27,982 bases of DNA, from the NCBI GenBank assembly GCA_010015675.1, contig ML977052.1, positions 30,727 through 58,708 on the forward strand, read 5' to 3'. A program made the position numbers and the translations under genes. The notes under the pieces are model-generated. The model had not been told where the DNA came from, did no database searches, and saw only the letters and a program-made list of their open reading frames with translations. This DNA comes from Byssothecium circinans (lineage: Eukaryota; Ascomycota; Dothideomycetes; Pleosporales; Massarinaceae). This document shows, piece by piece, positions 10,367 through 19,285 of this stretch. How positions within the stretch are numbered: the first letter of the stretch is position 1; each line of letters starts with the position of its first letter.

Positions 10367-12353
10367 CTACTCCTCCGGATCGCGACCTTGCTTCAACTTC
10401 ATCTCATGCAGATAGTCTTCCTCAGATTGGAGGTCGAATTCGAGCGGCTGGGTGATGGGCACCATAGACAGTCCCTTGTCTTCGAGTTGCTTCAGCCGCC
10501 TGGCAGTCATCGGTTTGGTCTTGTTAATGCTATAGACTTTGATGCGGCTGAAAGATGTTAGTTCCACGTTCTGTACCGATGGAGTGTTCATATGCAGGGT
10601 TTACATACTGGCATGATGAGGTGACATGGAGATCCCAGTTCCTTATCTGAATTAGCGCACTCATACCTTTTGCATCCGCCTTCATTGTACTTACCATGCA
10701 CTCCGCACAAACGTAGGCTGCGTCTGTTGGCAAGGTTAGTGGAAAGCAATTTCATCATGGAAGGGCACTTGCATTCAAAGCATCGTCCCATGTCCGCACG
10801 CAAAACTCTAGCCAGCCTTCGGCATCGACCGGCATCTCATATTCCCAAACGCGCCACGCATGGAAATACTTCTTGCTCATCTTATCGTATGGGACCTCGT
10901 ACCAGATGCCGCCTCCGTCGCCGCTCACTTCAACTCGCTCAGGCCATCCGCTACCGCTGTAGGCCCAGCCGGTCAACTTGATTTTGCCGTCGTGGATGAT
11001 TTGGTCGTGGTTGAGTGGCGTCATGATCGCGCTTGATACCGGCATGGTCTGGATGCTGAACCCATTGCTGTATGTCACGTTGTGCTTGCCCATCTGGGGG
11101 CTGTAGTAGAGATACTCTTTCATCTGCACCGGAGCCAAGGAGGCGTCGCCAATCACGTTGATTCTGTAGAGCCATTTGCAGCTCCGTGCTCCGATGTAGC
11201 CAAATACGACCACACGCAGCGGATATCCATGGATCTTCGGCAGAGGCTCGCCGTTCATCTCCCAAGCGAGCATGACTTCGTGGATTCTGACTTTCCGATA
11301 CGGAACCGACACGGCATAATTGTATACCTGGTTCTTCTTGAAGTACGTGTCAGCGCCGAAAAACTCGACATGCTGGCCACCTTCTTTCACACCACCGCAA
11401 TACTTGATGACTTTCTTGAGACTAACACCTGTCCATCGGGCCGTGCCGATGGCGCCTTCACCCCATGGTGCGTTGATCAGCTCATCACCATCACCGGGGT
11501 ACTCGTGGATCTGTTCGATTCGCCTCGTACCACTGCACTGCAGTGTGACAGTTTTGGTCATGCGAGGAAAGATGGATTCATCTTGGAGTTCCTTCAGCGT
11601 GATCTTCTTTGGGTTGTTCACAAGCCCATCGACTTCAAAAAAGAACTTCTCAGCATCGATTTCGGGAATACCGCCATGGTTGCGAACGAAGTGATCGGCG
11701 TTGGGAGTGATCGCAGTCTGGTCATGTCAGTGAAAGCGGCATATGTACACACACGAAGGGCCTGCCTTGACTAATCGATCCTATGCATTGGTCAGCACAC
11801 GTTGATTCAACCCAGTGGACTTGCTCACCCGAGGTGGTTCGCCATTGTAGGGGAATTGCAAGACATGTATCATGTCGGGGCTCTTTTCTTTCTGCACGTA
11901 TTTCCAGGAGATGTCCGGAAGATCGCGAAGTGTAGCGCCCATTGCATAATGGTAGTACTTCCATCTGACGCCTTCGAGGACAGGATTCGTCTTGGGCAAA
12001 GGCGCGAATTGAAATTCCGGCGGCTGAAAGGTCAGTACGGGTTGAATGAAACTCCGTAGGAGAGTAACGTTTTGGGTTGAGGGACGAAGACCAGCTGGTC
12101 GTAATCGATGTATGTTCGTTGTCAAGAAGATATTTGACTTACAACAGGAAAGTCATATTTGGAGAGGATTTCCGCAGCCTGCTTCTTTTTCTCGGGATAC
12201 TGAAGAAATGTTAGAAGCGTAGGATTTATTGAAGGTCGCGCTGTAAACCTTCTCCCATTCAATGTAGCCGTTCCATCCCTCCAGCTCCTCTGCAAAGAAG
12301 GGCGCCTCTCCCTGCTGTTGAAAGGCCTTTGCGTTTGGCTCTGCGGGCGCCAT
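10367..12353 (-). CDS. Sulfite oxidase (molybdopterin, b5-less), 8 exons
   Basis: Oxidises sulfite to sulfate at a molybdopterin centre, a step in sulfur amino acid breakdown and sulfite detoxification. Exons on the minus strand: 12353-12249, 12199-12143, 12023-11829, 11780-11766, 11717-10773, 10723-10695, 10641-10609 and 10547-10367. They total 1560 nt and give 519 residues with every phase matching. The Mo ligand is Cys185 in LQCSGTRR. RNHGG (136-140), HGYPLR (287-292) and GYIGARSCKWL (298-308) are further family motifs, and the Mo-cofactor dimerisation domain follows to the end, including TQPTFVRSAWNWDLH. There is no cytochrome b5 domain, so it is plant-like in layout, and the C-terminus (GRDPEE) is not a PTS1 peroxisomal signal. 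Introns 4 (GCAGGC) and 5 (GCAAGT) have GC donors, and exon 4 is only 15 nt (DRLVK). The family is very secure; the micro-exon less so. Confidence 0.93.
10724..10772 (-). other. GC-AG intron 5 of the sulfite oxidase gene
   Basis: This 49-nt intron has donor AAT/GCAAGT, CACTAAC as branch site and acceptor CAACAG. Using the GT four bases later would shift the frame and lose the conserved TQPTFVRSAW segment, so the GC donor is strongly preferred. Confidence 0.8.
11718..11765 (-). other. GC-AG intron 4 of the sulfite oxidase gene
   Basis: This 48-nt intron has donor AAG/GCAGGC, a CACTGAC branch-like site and acceptor GACCAG. The nearest GT donor in matching phase would leave an intron of only 33 nt, below the usual fungal minimum. 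The alternative is to skip the micro-exon with one 111-nt intron from GTGAGC, which also stays in frame. Confidence 0.55.
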
Positions 12354-14470
12354 ATTGGACGTTGTTGGCCGTCAAATAATTATTTTTTTCGCAAGATACG
12401 GATAGTATTTCAGAGCTCCAGCTCACGGAAAATCGCTTGCATTAAGTAGTCTGCATCGACCTGCATGCGTACGCTATGATCAGGATTGTTGCTCGTTTAA
12501 TCAACCGTCGTTTTGCGGTGGAGCGGATCTAACGGCCGTCTAGTCTATGCAACAAGCTGTGTAAGCGTCATTATGATTGATGTGCAGTGTGGTGTGTACA
12601 GGGAATAGCATATCGGCCAATAACAGCAAGGCCTGATTCGGGTTCACAATTGGATGTTTTGTTAGGCGTCAGATAGTCACGTTTTACAACAACTGTAAAT
12701 GTAAAGGACGCTGAACAGTGCTGCAAGTATCATCGCCATTGCATTAACATTCACCAGAGTTCGATCCATTAAAGTGCTCGGGAAGAATACTTCAGATCTG
12801 TCAATCCCGGCCTTGATGGCTTGAAGTGCGTCATGCTTAGTAAACTGGACCGATAGACACGATCTCAAGGTACAAGGCACTCCTGACCAAGAATGGAAGG
12901 AAAGAGGAGGTGCAGATGACATGGTCGGTCGTGGTTGGTTGCTATGCTATAAACTACTGTGGCATGTCCGGGTAAAATCGGATAAGGTGTTGAGGTGGGA
13001 GGGGAGCTTAGCGTGACACGACCTAGACCCACGGGTAGTTCTCTCCTCCAATGCTCGAATGCTTCTCTCACCCTCCACCAATCCATTTTTCCCACTCGAT
13101 AGCCCTGAAGATGGCGCTCATAAGGGCTGTATAGCGGAAACTGAGTTGACTAACGGCATTCGATCTTGAAGCGAGAATAAGCGTTACAGGATCGGGAGAT
13201 GCGGCGAACACCAATCGCGAACATAGTACGAAAAAGGGACAGTGCCTTTGGCTCGTCGAGATAGCCGAAGTCGCTGAAATGTAATACGGTGGAGGGAAGC
13301 CGGCTCCTCTCATCTTTCCCTCCGTCAGGGGGTCTAAGACGGTAGATTAGCGTATAATATCTCTTCAAAACATGAGAGCTTGCGATGCCTACCATTCCCT
13401 CTCCAAACGTCTTCCGTGCCGGTCATAGCTCATTGGCACTCGACACATCTATAAACACGCCAGACGGAATAGCCACCCTCTTTCTGGATGAGACCGGTCA
13501 AGGAACGATACGAGTACTCTAGCCAATCAATCGTGAGAGACTGAGCAGCAACGCCCCGAGAAGAAGGGGGAAGGGCGAGAATCCAAGCGCAGGATCTAAC
13601 CAATCTGCGCCGCCCCTATCACTAGCGAACAATTTGGCGGACATTGCAATACTTGGCCAAGAGCTTCTGTTCTGGACCACGCTGAAGGGCTTCGTTGTGA
13701 ACTCCCTGATTGGCCGCATAGTACGCAGCAATCAGACAATTCCCGCCGAGATCTAGAAATTGAGAAACAAGCGTAGGCCGTAAACCTGCAGAATGGTCCT
13801 CACTCAAGAGAAGCCTATCGTAGAGGCGCTAGCAGTATCAGGAAGTGGTGACGACGTCCATCCTAGAAGGGCCGTAAGCCGTGGTAGCGAAGAGCTCAAT
13901 AGCTTGTTGCTGTTGTCGTATCTAAGCGGGCGTGCCTTACATGTTCATAATCGATCAGGGCGTGCAGTCGTGCGTAACAAAAGGGACTGCGATGTTCAAT
14001 TAATGTCGAAAACGATGAAGTCAACGATATTACAGGTCTCAGCTACCACAACCTGTCTAGGTACTCCTTCCGCACCCTCTCCTCCTCCTCTTTCTTACAG
14101 TGTAACACGTACTGAGGCCACTGATCGAATGCAAACACTTGCCACTCGTCCCGGCTCCGGAAGCGGGCTCTAACAAGTCCTCTGCCATTACACCGGTAGT
14201 CGCCAAGGCATTCTGGTCCTCGTCCACACCAGACCAAATGCAAGTACTCGAAGGTGAAGGGCCGAAAAGACGAACGCTATCGATTCTTAGCTTTTGCATG
14301 CAAAGGCGTGTTCCAAACTCACTGGAGTTGCGGCCATCGCAAGTTGGATGGAGGGCCATGAGGGCCAAGTTTGTAGCGGTTATTACTAATATCTAGATTC
14401 ACAGGGGTTGAATGTGCTTTTCACATGCTCGCTGTGCTTTTTACAGGCTCGCTTGGTTAAGGTCGCACTG
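12354..14470. other. 2.1-kb gene-poor region
   Basis: It should include the sulfite oxidase promoter. I find no gene I would defend apart from the weak small ORF at 12677-12922. On the minus strand at 13807-13622 a short frame contains LVSQFLDLGGN, which faintly recalls an ankyrin repeat and could be a relic. Many short open frames on both strands have no domain. At 14400-14455 TGCTTTTCACATGCTCGC and TGCTTTTTACAGGCTCGC form an imperfect direct repeat about 23 bp apart. Confidence 0.4.
12677..12922 (-). CDS. Possible small membrane protein
   Basis: An 81-codon open frame ends in a hydrophobic segment (AMAMILAALFSVLYIYSCC) that could be a C-terminal membrane anchor. The N-terminal half has no recognisable domain. 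There is no clear TATA box and no homologue I recognise. An upstream minus-strand frame at 13095 starts MGKMDWWRVREAFEHW and might be an earlier exon, but I could not find a convincing splice between them. Weak call. Confidence 0.2.
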   Translation of the reverse strand: MSSAPPLSFHSWSGVPCTLRSCLSVQFTKHDALQAIKAGIDRSEVFFPSTLMDRTLVNVNAMAMILAALFSVLYIYSCCKT

Positions 14471-14476
14471 TATAAA
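14471..14476 (+). promoter_or_regulatory. TATA box of the small ORF at 14531
   Basis: TATAAA lies 60 bp upstream of the ATG, followed by a pyrimidine-rich leader (about 14485-14525). Together they form a textbook fungal core promoter layout. Confidence 0.5.
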
Positions 14477-14530
14477 TTTTAGCTATTTCTCTTACCTATC
14501 TTCCTTCTTTATCCACACCCTCGCATACTT

Positions 14531-14857
14531 ATGGCTTCCCCTTTTAATATAAAGAATCCTTCGGCTATACTCATCCCCCATCCTAAGTATAGCTACTTCA
14601 AGAACATCTGGCCCCTTCCTCCAGAAACCAAGGAAGAACTCCTGGACTTTCAGCAGAAGCTTGCTGATATAGCCGACGAATCCAATGACAACTCCAAACT
14701 CACATTTCTGGCCGAGCTGATTGTATAGCTCGAAGATGTCATCGCCCGCAGGACTGCACACGACGGCACAGGGCCAAGTTTGCTTCCACTGACGCAGTCA
14801 CCGAACATGACCAGCTTATTGGCCGTGGGCCGCAGCTGGCCGAGCAACGTGGAATAA
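14531..14857 (+). pseudogene. Small gene, open for 65 codons then in-frame TAG
   Basis: I do not recognise the product. The frame opens MASPFNIKNPSAILIPHPKY and runs 65 codons to a TAG at 14726-14728. It then stays open in the same frame for another 42 codons (starting LEDVIARRTAHDG) to a TAA at 14855-14857. The segment before the stop is amphipathic and predicted helical (EELLDFQQKLADIADE), and the residues after it continue in the same style, which suggests one protein interrupted by a point change. CAG to TAG, a CpA to TpA change of the type made by repeat-induced point mutation, would explain it, but that is inference. It has a TATA box 60 bp upstream. A 65-residue product could still be functional. 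Confidence 0.38.
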
Positions 14858-15017
14858 ACTTGAATTCAGAGAGCCAGACTACGGCAGAGGTAGAGTACGA
14901 GCGGCAGCAATGGTTAGAGATTTCTTGCTAGCCCCGAGCAGGCTTCGATCCGCATATCCTTGTTGACGCCATAAAAACTCCGAACTTGCTAAATGCACAG
15001 CTTCCGTCCCGATCCAG

Positions 15018-16187
15018 CTAAGTAAACCACTGGAATGTCCCATGAACCCTCCTCCCATCTCTCCTGACTCCATCTTTAGGCCGCCCTGAGTGTGCTTTGC
15101 CTCCGTGACATGTCGATCGCCCGGGAGAGGCTAGGCGGCCACGCTTGGGGTTGGCAACTACTGTCACTCGCGCTTTCGGTTGTGGGAGTGACGGACCTGG
15201 AACTTGTAACGGACTTGGGTCATCGCCTGGAACGGGCATTGGCCCAATCCGCCCTCGTGGCGTGGTCAATCCACTCCCTCCAAAGATTTGGACAAGCATC
15301 TGTGCCGCGGAGGCTCGCAGTGCTGGATCTTTGCGCGCCATAGGGCCGAGGGCAGGATTCTTAGTGACGGTATTTCTGATCTCAGCGAGAATTTCTTCAT
15401 ATTGCCCAAATCTGGTGACATTAAATTCTGCTGGATACCTGATGCTAACAATAGTGACGCAGAGGGACCACACGTCCAATTTCGGTGTCTGAGGATGACT
15501 GTGATAGTACATCTCGGGGGCCATGAACATCGGAGAGCCGCAGTATGTGTGCGCTAGATCCTTCCGGTTCGCAAAGCCGAAGTCTGCCAGCTGGAACATG
15601 TATTTGTCATCGCTTTTCCGCGTGTAGAGAATGTTGTCGGGCTTGACGTCTCGATGGCATAACCCTTTCCATGCGAGGTAGTCAAGCGCCTCGAGCATCT
15701 GTTGGGCCAGCTGTAACTGTACATTGTCGAAGCGTGTTTCAGGATATTGCTCCAGCATGTCATTCACATTCCCGGCTTTGAGGGGAGTGTATATGTAGAG
15801 AATGCCAGCGTCCGAATTGTGCCCCACACACTCGACGATGTGTTTCTGGATAGACCGTTAGGACGTGAATTCAGTACAGAGTGAGAAACATACATGGTTA
15901 AGCTCTTGGAGAGTCTTCACCTCGCGATAGACACTTGTAAGGTCCGACGACGACGACGTTCCTAGATCGATTTGCTTGACGGCAATGGGCTTGACGGAGA
16001 CGAGATCCTCGGCTTTCATGACCTCCCCATATGCGCCACGGCCCAAATACTTCCCTTCAGTCGTCTTCTGGACGAGTCCCCCGTCTGTAGGCGTGTGAAT
16101 CCGAGTGTTCTACCAAGACGGCAGATCATCCTCTCCCGTTTCGGACGTTCGAGCCCAACGGTGAATCCGGGGTCTCCCTTCCGCCAT
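15018..16187 (-). pseudogene. Ser/Thr protein kinase with a premature TAG, 2 exons
   Basis: A eukaryotic protein kinase. Exon 1 is 16187-15894 and exon 2 15845-15018, across a 48-nt intron (GTATGT, TCCTAAC, TCCAG; phase 0). From the ATG at 16187 the frame reads MAEGRPRIHRWARTSETG, meets TAG at 16112-16110 (codon 26), then continues NTRIHTPTDGG into the kinase. Counting the stop as position 26, the glycine loop GRGAYGEV is 49-56, VAIK-type Lys71, alpha-C Glu89, HRDVKPDN 162-169, DFG 186-188 and APE 207-209. All catalytic residues are present. The next in-frame ATG (16019) lies inside the glycine loop region, so translation from there would lose ATP-loop residues. I find no phase-compatible intron that removes the TAG. 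After about residue 245 the tail is Pro/Arg/Gly-rich. Function is unknown; probably a recently broken copy of a fungal kinase. Confidence 0.75.
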
Positions 16188-16336
16188 CTGGTACCCGGCC
16201 TCAGCCTGATTCGGCGCGTCTTCACCCTTCACCCAGTACAGTCCGAAACGGCATCAGAAAACGATGGGAGAAACTTGGTGTTTGGAATCCGGAATGGGGT
16301 ATACCAGGCCGCGTGGATCCAGAGAACCCACGCAAA

Positions 16337-17821
16337 ATGAGTAAAAGACTTGAAGACCAGATATACAATTGGCAATGGCCGGGGACCAAGCCTCGCACTG
16401 GGCCGCCACAGCCTATGCCACAATTTCCACCAGTCGCTGAGCCGAAATGGACCTGGCAGCCTCGGCACGAGGAGTCTCCAGGCCTACGTACGATCCGGGA
16501 ATACCTCGAGAGGAAAGGTGAATGGACCGGACCGCAGGCGTCATCCGATTCTGAAGCGGCTAGTGCGACTCAGGCCGATGTATTACCTGACGACTGTCGC
16601 ATCATAAGTCGACCGTGGTATCAGTGGCGACTCGAAATCCAAGAAGAAGAGATTAGGTTAAAGAGACTTTGGCGCGTTTTTGGGATTCCGAATCGTAATA
16701 CCGACCCGTATGAGAGGGAAGCGGCGAATGTCAGGGAGCGGTGGAAGGCGAGGGGGGACTGGAAGGACAATTGGGGTAAGTCTCCAGGGTGGAAGTGGAG
16801 GCACGAGTCCCCATCCTCAGAACCCGAGGAGCCCAACGAGATGGACTTCAGTCCGTCCGAGATCGACGCTCTCGAATCAATTCGACCTGCGACGCCCCCT
16901 CCGCCTCCACCCCCACCACCTGAATATGGTCCACCAGTCAAGATAGGCATCTTTGGCCCGGTTGATAGTAACGGGCATATAGTACCGCTTCACCTAGTAA
17001 ATAAAAATCAACTCAGAGGCATCCCACATGTGGACGGTACCGGACAGATACTACCATATCCACATCCATGGCAAGACCCACAAAGCGGTATACCATATCC
17101 ATACCAAGATCCACAAAGCAGTGACGAGAACGGAGCCGATGGGACGGAAGCGGTAGATTACGGGTCGGACAGAAGCCAGTCTCAGATATCGAATGCTTCC
17201 GTCCCTTCCACGAGTCAACAACCAGGAGAACTCTCGGCGCCAAGGCAAGATCAAAGGCCGTCGAGGAAGTCTGTCCGTTTCGTACCCGATGAGTCTCTAC
17301 CACCCGTGCAAGGCCATCCCTTAACCGGCTCCCAAACGAGATCGCTTCGCAAACGCAAGAGGGACGATGAGAGTGATGTTCACACTCTTGGGAATTCACC
17401 ACCTCCCAACACGCAGGCGCAATCTCGACAGCCGAAGCGGACTCGTACTGCACGCTCTACAGGCCAGCTTCCTCGGCAACCTGCTCGAAACGTGGTATCT
17501 AGTGAGACGGTTGCACTTGACCAATCGCAGACCAAGAGGGCGCGTGGGCGGACCAGCATGGAGCAGCCGCCACCTGAGCCGCGCAGAAGCGCACGCATAG
17601 CTCAGCTTCAAAAGGCAAGAGCAGGATCGGTTCAGAGCATGCAGCCGAGAATGACACGCAAGCGCAAAGACAATGTGGCTCCGCGGGCAACTCAGCCGAG
17701 CAAACAACCAAGATCGAAGCGACCTGAAAACCCCAGCGGAACAGACAATCAGCATACGAAGAGAGGAGGGCGCGGTACGGACACACGGACAAGGTCAGGC
17801 CGTCGGTCAAGATCATCCTGA
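16337..17821 (+). CDS. Trp/Pro-rich basic protein, unrecognised
   Basis: No family recognised. From the first in-frame ATG (16337) the single open frame gives 494 residues. The frame is open upstream to 16091 with no ATG and reads protein-like there (IRKRWEKLGVW), so the true start is probably in a missing or unspotted upstream exon. An 11-residue motif of the form (I/V)R-x-(R/Y)-(W/L)-x-x-x-G-x-W occurs three times: IRKRWEKLGVW (upstream of the ATG, about 16253), IREYLERKGEW and VRERWKARGDW. The middle has a nine-Pro run and a near-repeat (PYPHPWQDPQS, PYPYQDPQS). The last 200 residues are Arg/Lys/Pro/Ser/Gln-rich with likely nuclear localisation clusters (RKRKRDDE, RKRKDN) and PRRSARIAQLQ. 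A nuclear, nucleic-acid-associated role is a guess. It is divergent from the broken kinase, and their 5' parts overlap or nearly so. Confidence 0.6.
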   Translation: MSKRLEDQIYNWQWPGTKPRTGPPQPMPQFPPVAEPKWTWQPRHEESPGLRTIREYLERKGEWTGPQASSDSEAASATQADVLPDDCRIISRPWYQWRLEIQEEEIRLKRLWRVFGIPNRNTDPYEREAANVRERWKARGDWKDNWGKSPGWKWRHESPSSEPEEPNEMDFSPSEIDALESIRPATPPPPPPPPPEYGPPVKIGIFGPVDSNGHIVPLHLVNKNQLRGIPHVDGTGQILPYPHPWQDPQSGIPYPYQDPQSSDENGADGTEAVDYGSDRSQSQISNASVPSTSQQPGELSAPRQDQRPSRKSVRFVPDESLPPVQGHPLTGSQTRSLRKRKRDDESDVHTLGNSPPPNTQAQSRQPKRTRTARSTGQLPRQPARNVVSSETVALDQSQTKRARGRTSMEQPPPEPRRSARIAQLQKARAGSVQSMQPRMTRKRKDNVAPRATQPSKQPRSKRPENPSGTDNQHTKRGGRGTDTRTRSGRRSRSS

Positions 17822-18545
17822 CTGGAGTCTCGTGTCCACAGCCTCGAGAACCTTCCGGGGCATACAGGGAGCTATTGAGGAGAATTACACCGAGTATAAT
17901 GGTGAATAGGCGATATTGTAATTTTCAGAGCTAGGCTTCTCAATCCGTAAGCTTGCTACTGCAATCAACAGTATTCCGGCATGCCGGGGGGGGGGGGGGT
18001 CAGTGTAGTTTTCGTCATTGTTGGCCTTCAACTTAACAGGGAAATAGTTATGGAGTAGTAGTCGATGGCTGCATTTCTAGTCGGCCTTTTGTGGGACAAA
18101 GGGTATCTAGCATTCTATCATATGTGGCATTCTTATCATAACCGCCCCCGTTTTCTCTCCGGATTATCACAGTCGTCCATTCTCTTTCTCTTCCTATGGG
18201 TGGGCCTTCTAAAATGAGCATCTAAACTCTGTGCGCGCTTTAGGTTGTTCACTCAGAATAATGACCTGCTAATATTGCACAGCTCTTGGGGAGGCGCATC
18301 CTTACACCATAGTATAATCAATCTTAATACGGTGGAGTAGCATTATTGACTCTCACCTTCTGATACTATACGCATTGCCTGTGATTGTCTTTTTTCTCTC
18401 AATAGTACAGAGATTGTAGCTCTAGTTCCCGCGGCAGTAACTCCACGGCGATTATTATGTGTGTTAGTAACTCAGTCGGCATCTCTTGAAGTATATCGAT
18501 TGACGCTAGAACAAAATAAAACGGAACCCAAGTAATCCCACGCTG
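17822..18545. other. Gene-free stretch with a 14-G run
   Basis: No gene is supported. A perfect palindrome CCGGCATGCCGG (17976-17987) runs into a run of 14 G (17986-17999). The rest is moderately AT-rich with no clear repeat or structure. Confidence 0.5.
17976..17999. repeat. Palindrome plus G14 homopolymer
   Basis: CCGGCATGCCGG is a perfect 12-bp palindrome, and its last two G are the first of 14 consecutive G. Runs of this length are rare in otherwise mixed sequence and are prone to length error. Confidence 0.85.
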
Positions 18546-18752
18546 TTGATGCTATACTTAATGACGTATGAATGCAATATCGACGTTTTGCAATACAACT
18601 TGAACCGGACTTACTTTCCAGAGGAAACACAATGCGAAATCTGTCGATACAAACCATACGACTCTTCACCAGCCTACAAACCTGTACGTTCAGCTATGGG
18701 GTCACTAGCAGATGCATGGAGCGAGCATAAATTATGCAAAATAAGAAGCGCC

Positions 18753-18835
18753 CCATGCGTGCGTGATTCGAACCCACGCCCAAAAAACTCACAAAAAAAA
18801 GCATCTAACCTAGCCAGGTTCTCCCACGATAAGAG
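18753..18835 (-). repeat. tRNA-like fragment (probable pseudo-tRNA or SINE-type Pol III relic)
   Basis: On the minus strand GGTTCGAATCA (about 18764-18774) matches the Pol III B box GGTTCGANTCC at 10 of 11 positions. It sits in a T-arm-like hairpin (GCGTG and CACGC flanking). About 40 nt 5' of it TGGCTAGG resembles an A box. The two ends do not form an acceptor stem, and the anticodon region is replaced by long T runs (about 18785-18798) that would end Pol III transcription. It is therefore not a working tRNA. The plus-strand complement of such sequences often gives spurious VRDSNPRP-type ORFs, as it does here (18546-18902). Confidence 0.35.
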
Positions 18836-18902
18836 CAGTGGCTATCTCTTACCCAGAAGACCGAACGGAAATATGCAAGCAACAGAACCGAGGCCCTGGT
18901 AG

Positions 18903-19285
18903 GCAGTGCTTTTATGAAGATTTAGGGTTGTAATTAAATATATATATAGTTATGGAGTTTGTTACCCTCCAATCGTTTATACCAAGCCTCCACACCAATT
19001 TCTCAACCGTGATCCTCCTCTCCACGCCGTACTTAACCGCCTGCACTTCTTCTTTGCAGTCCATCGCCAATCTCAACACTGTGGAGGTAATTTCTTTCAT
19101 CGAACCTGGGTCGGATATCTCTTGTTTACTCAACCTCGCATCATCTGTCCCCTCGTTAACTTGCTATTACAGGACGTATTACCTCAAGCTAAAGCATTGA
19201 TCGATACTGAGGGCTTTCTAGATGCTAGTCTACGCGGCGTGTTGGACGTGCAGGATGGGAATCCACACGAGCACTGACATCTCTT
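18903..19285. other. Gene-free AT-rich stretch
   Basis: A (TA)n tract lies near 18940. An 82-codon open frame at 18952-19200 has no domain or homologue I recognise and is probably accidental. No RNA gene is seen. Confidence 0.4.

Noticed and set aside
11082..11774. Plus-strand open frame of 230 codons across the sulfite oxidase
   Set aside because: It is antisense to a conserved Mo-cofactor domain and has no domain of its own.
13622..13807. Ankyrin-repeat gene on the minus strand
   Set aside because: Only LVSQFLDLGGN resembles a repeat helix; the next repeat does not follow in any frame.
16313..16336. GTG at 16313 as start of the Trp-motif gene
   Set aside because: GTG starts are very rare in fungal nuclear genes. 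The first in-frame ATG is 16337, and a missing upstream exon explains the longer frame better.
18753..18835. Functional tRNA gene
   Set aside because: No acceptor stem pairs, and T runs replace the anticodon arm.
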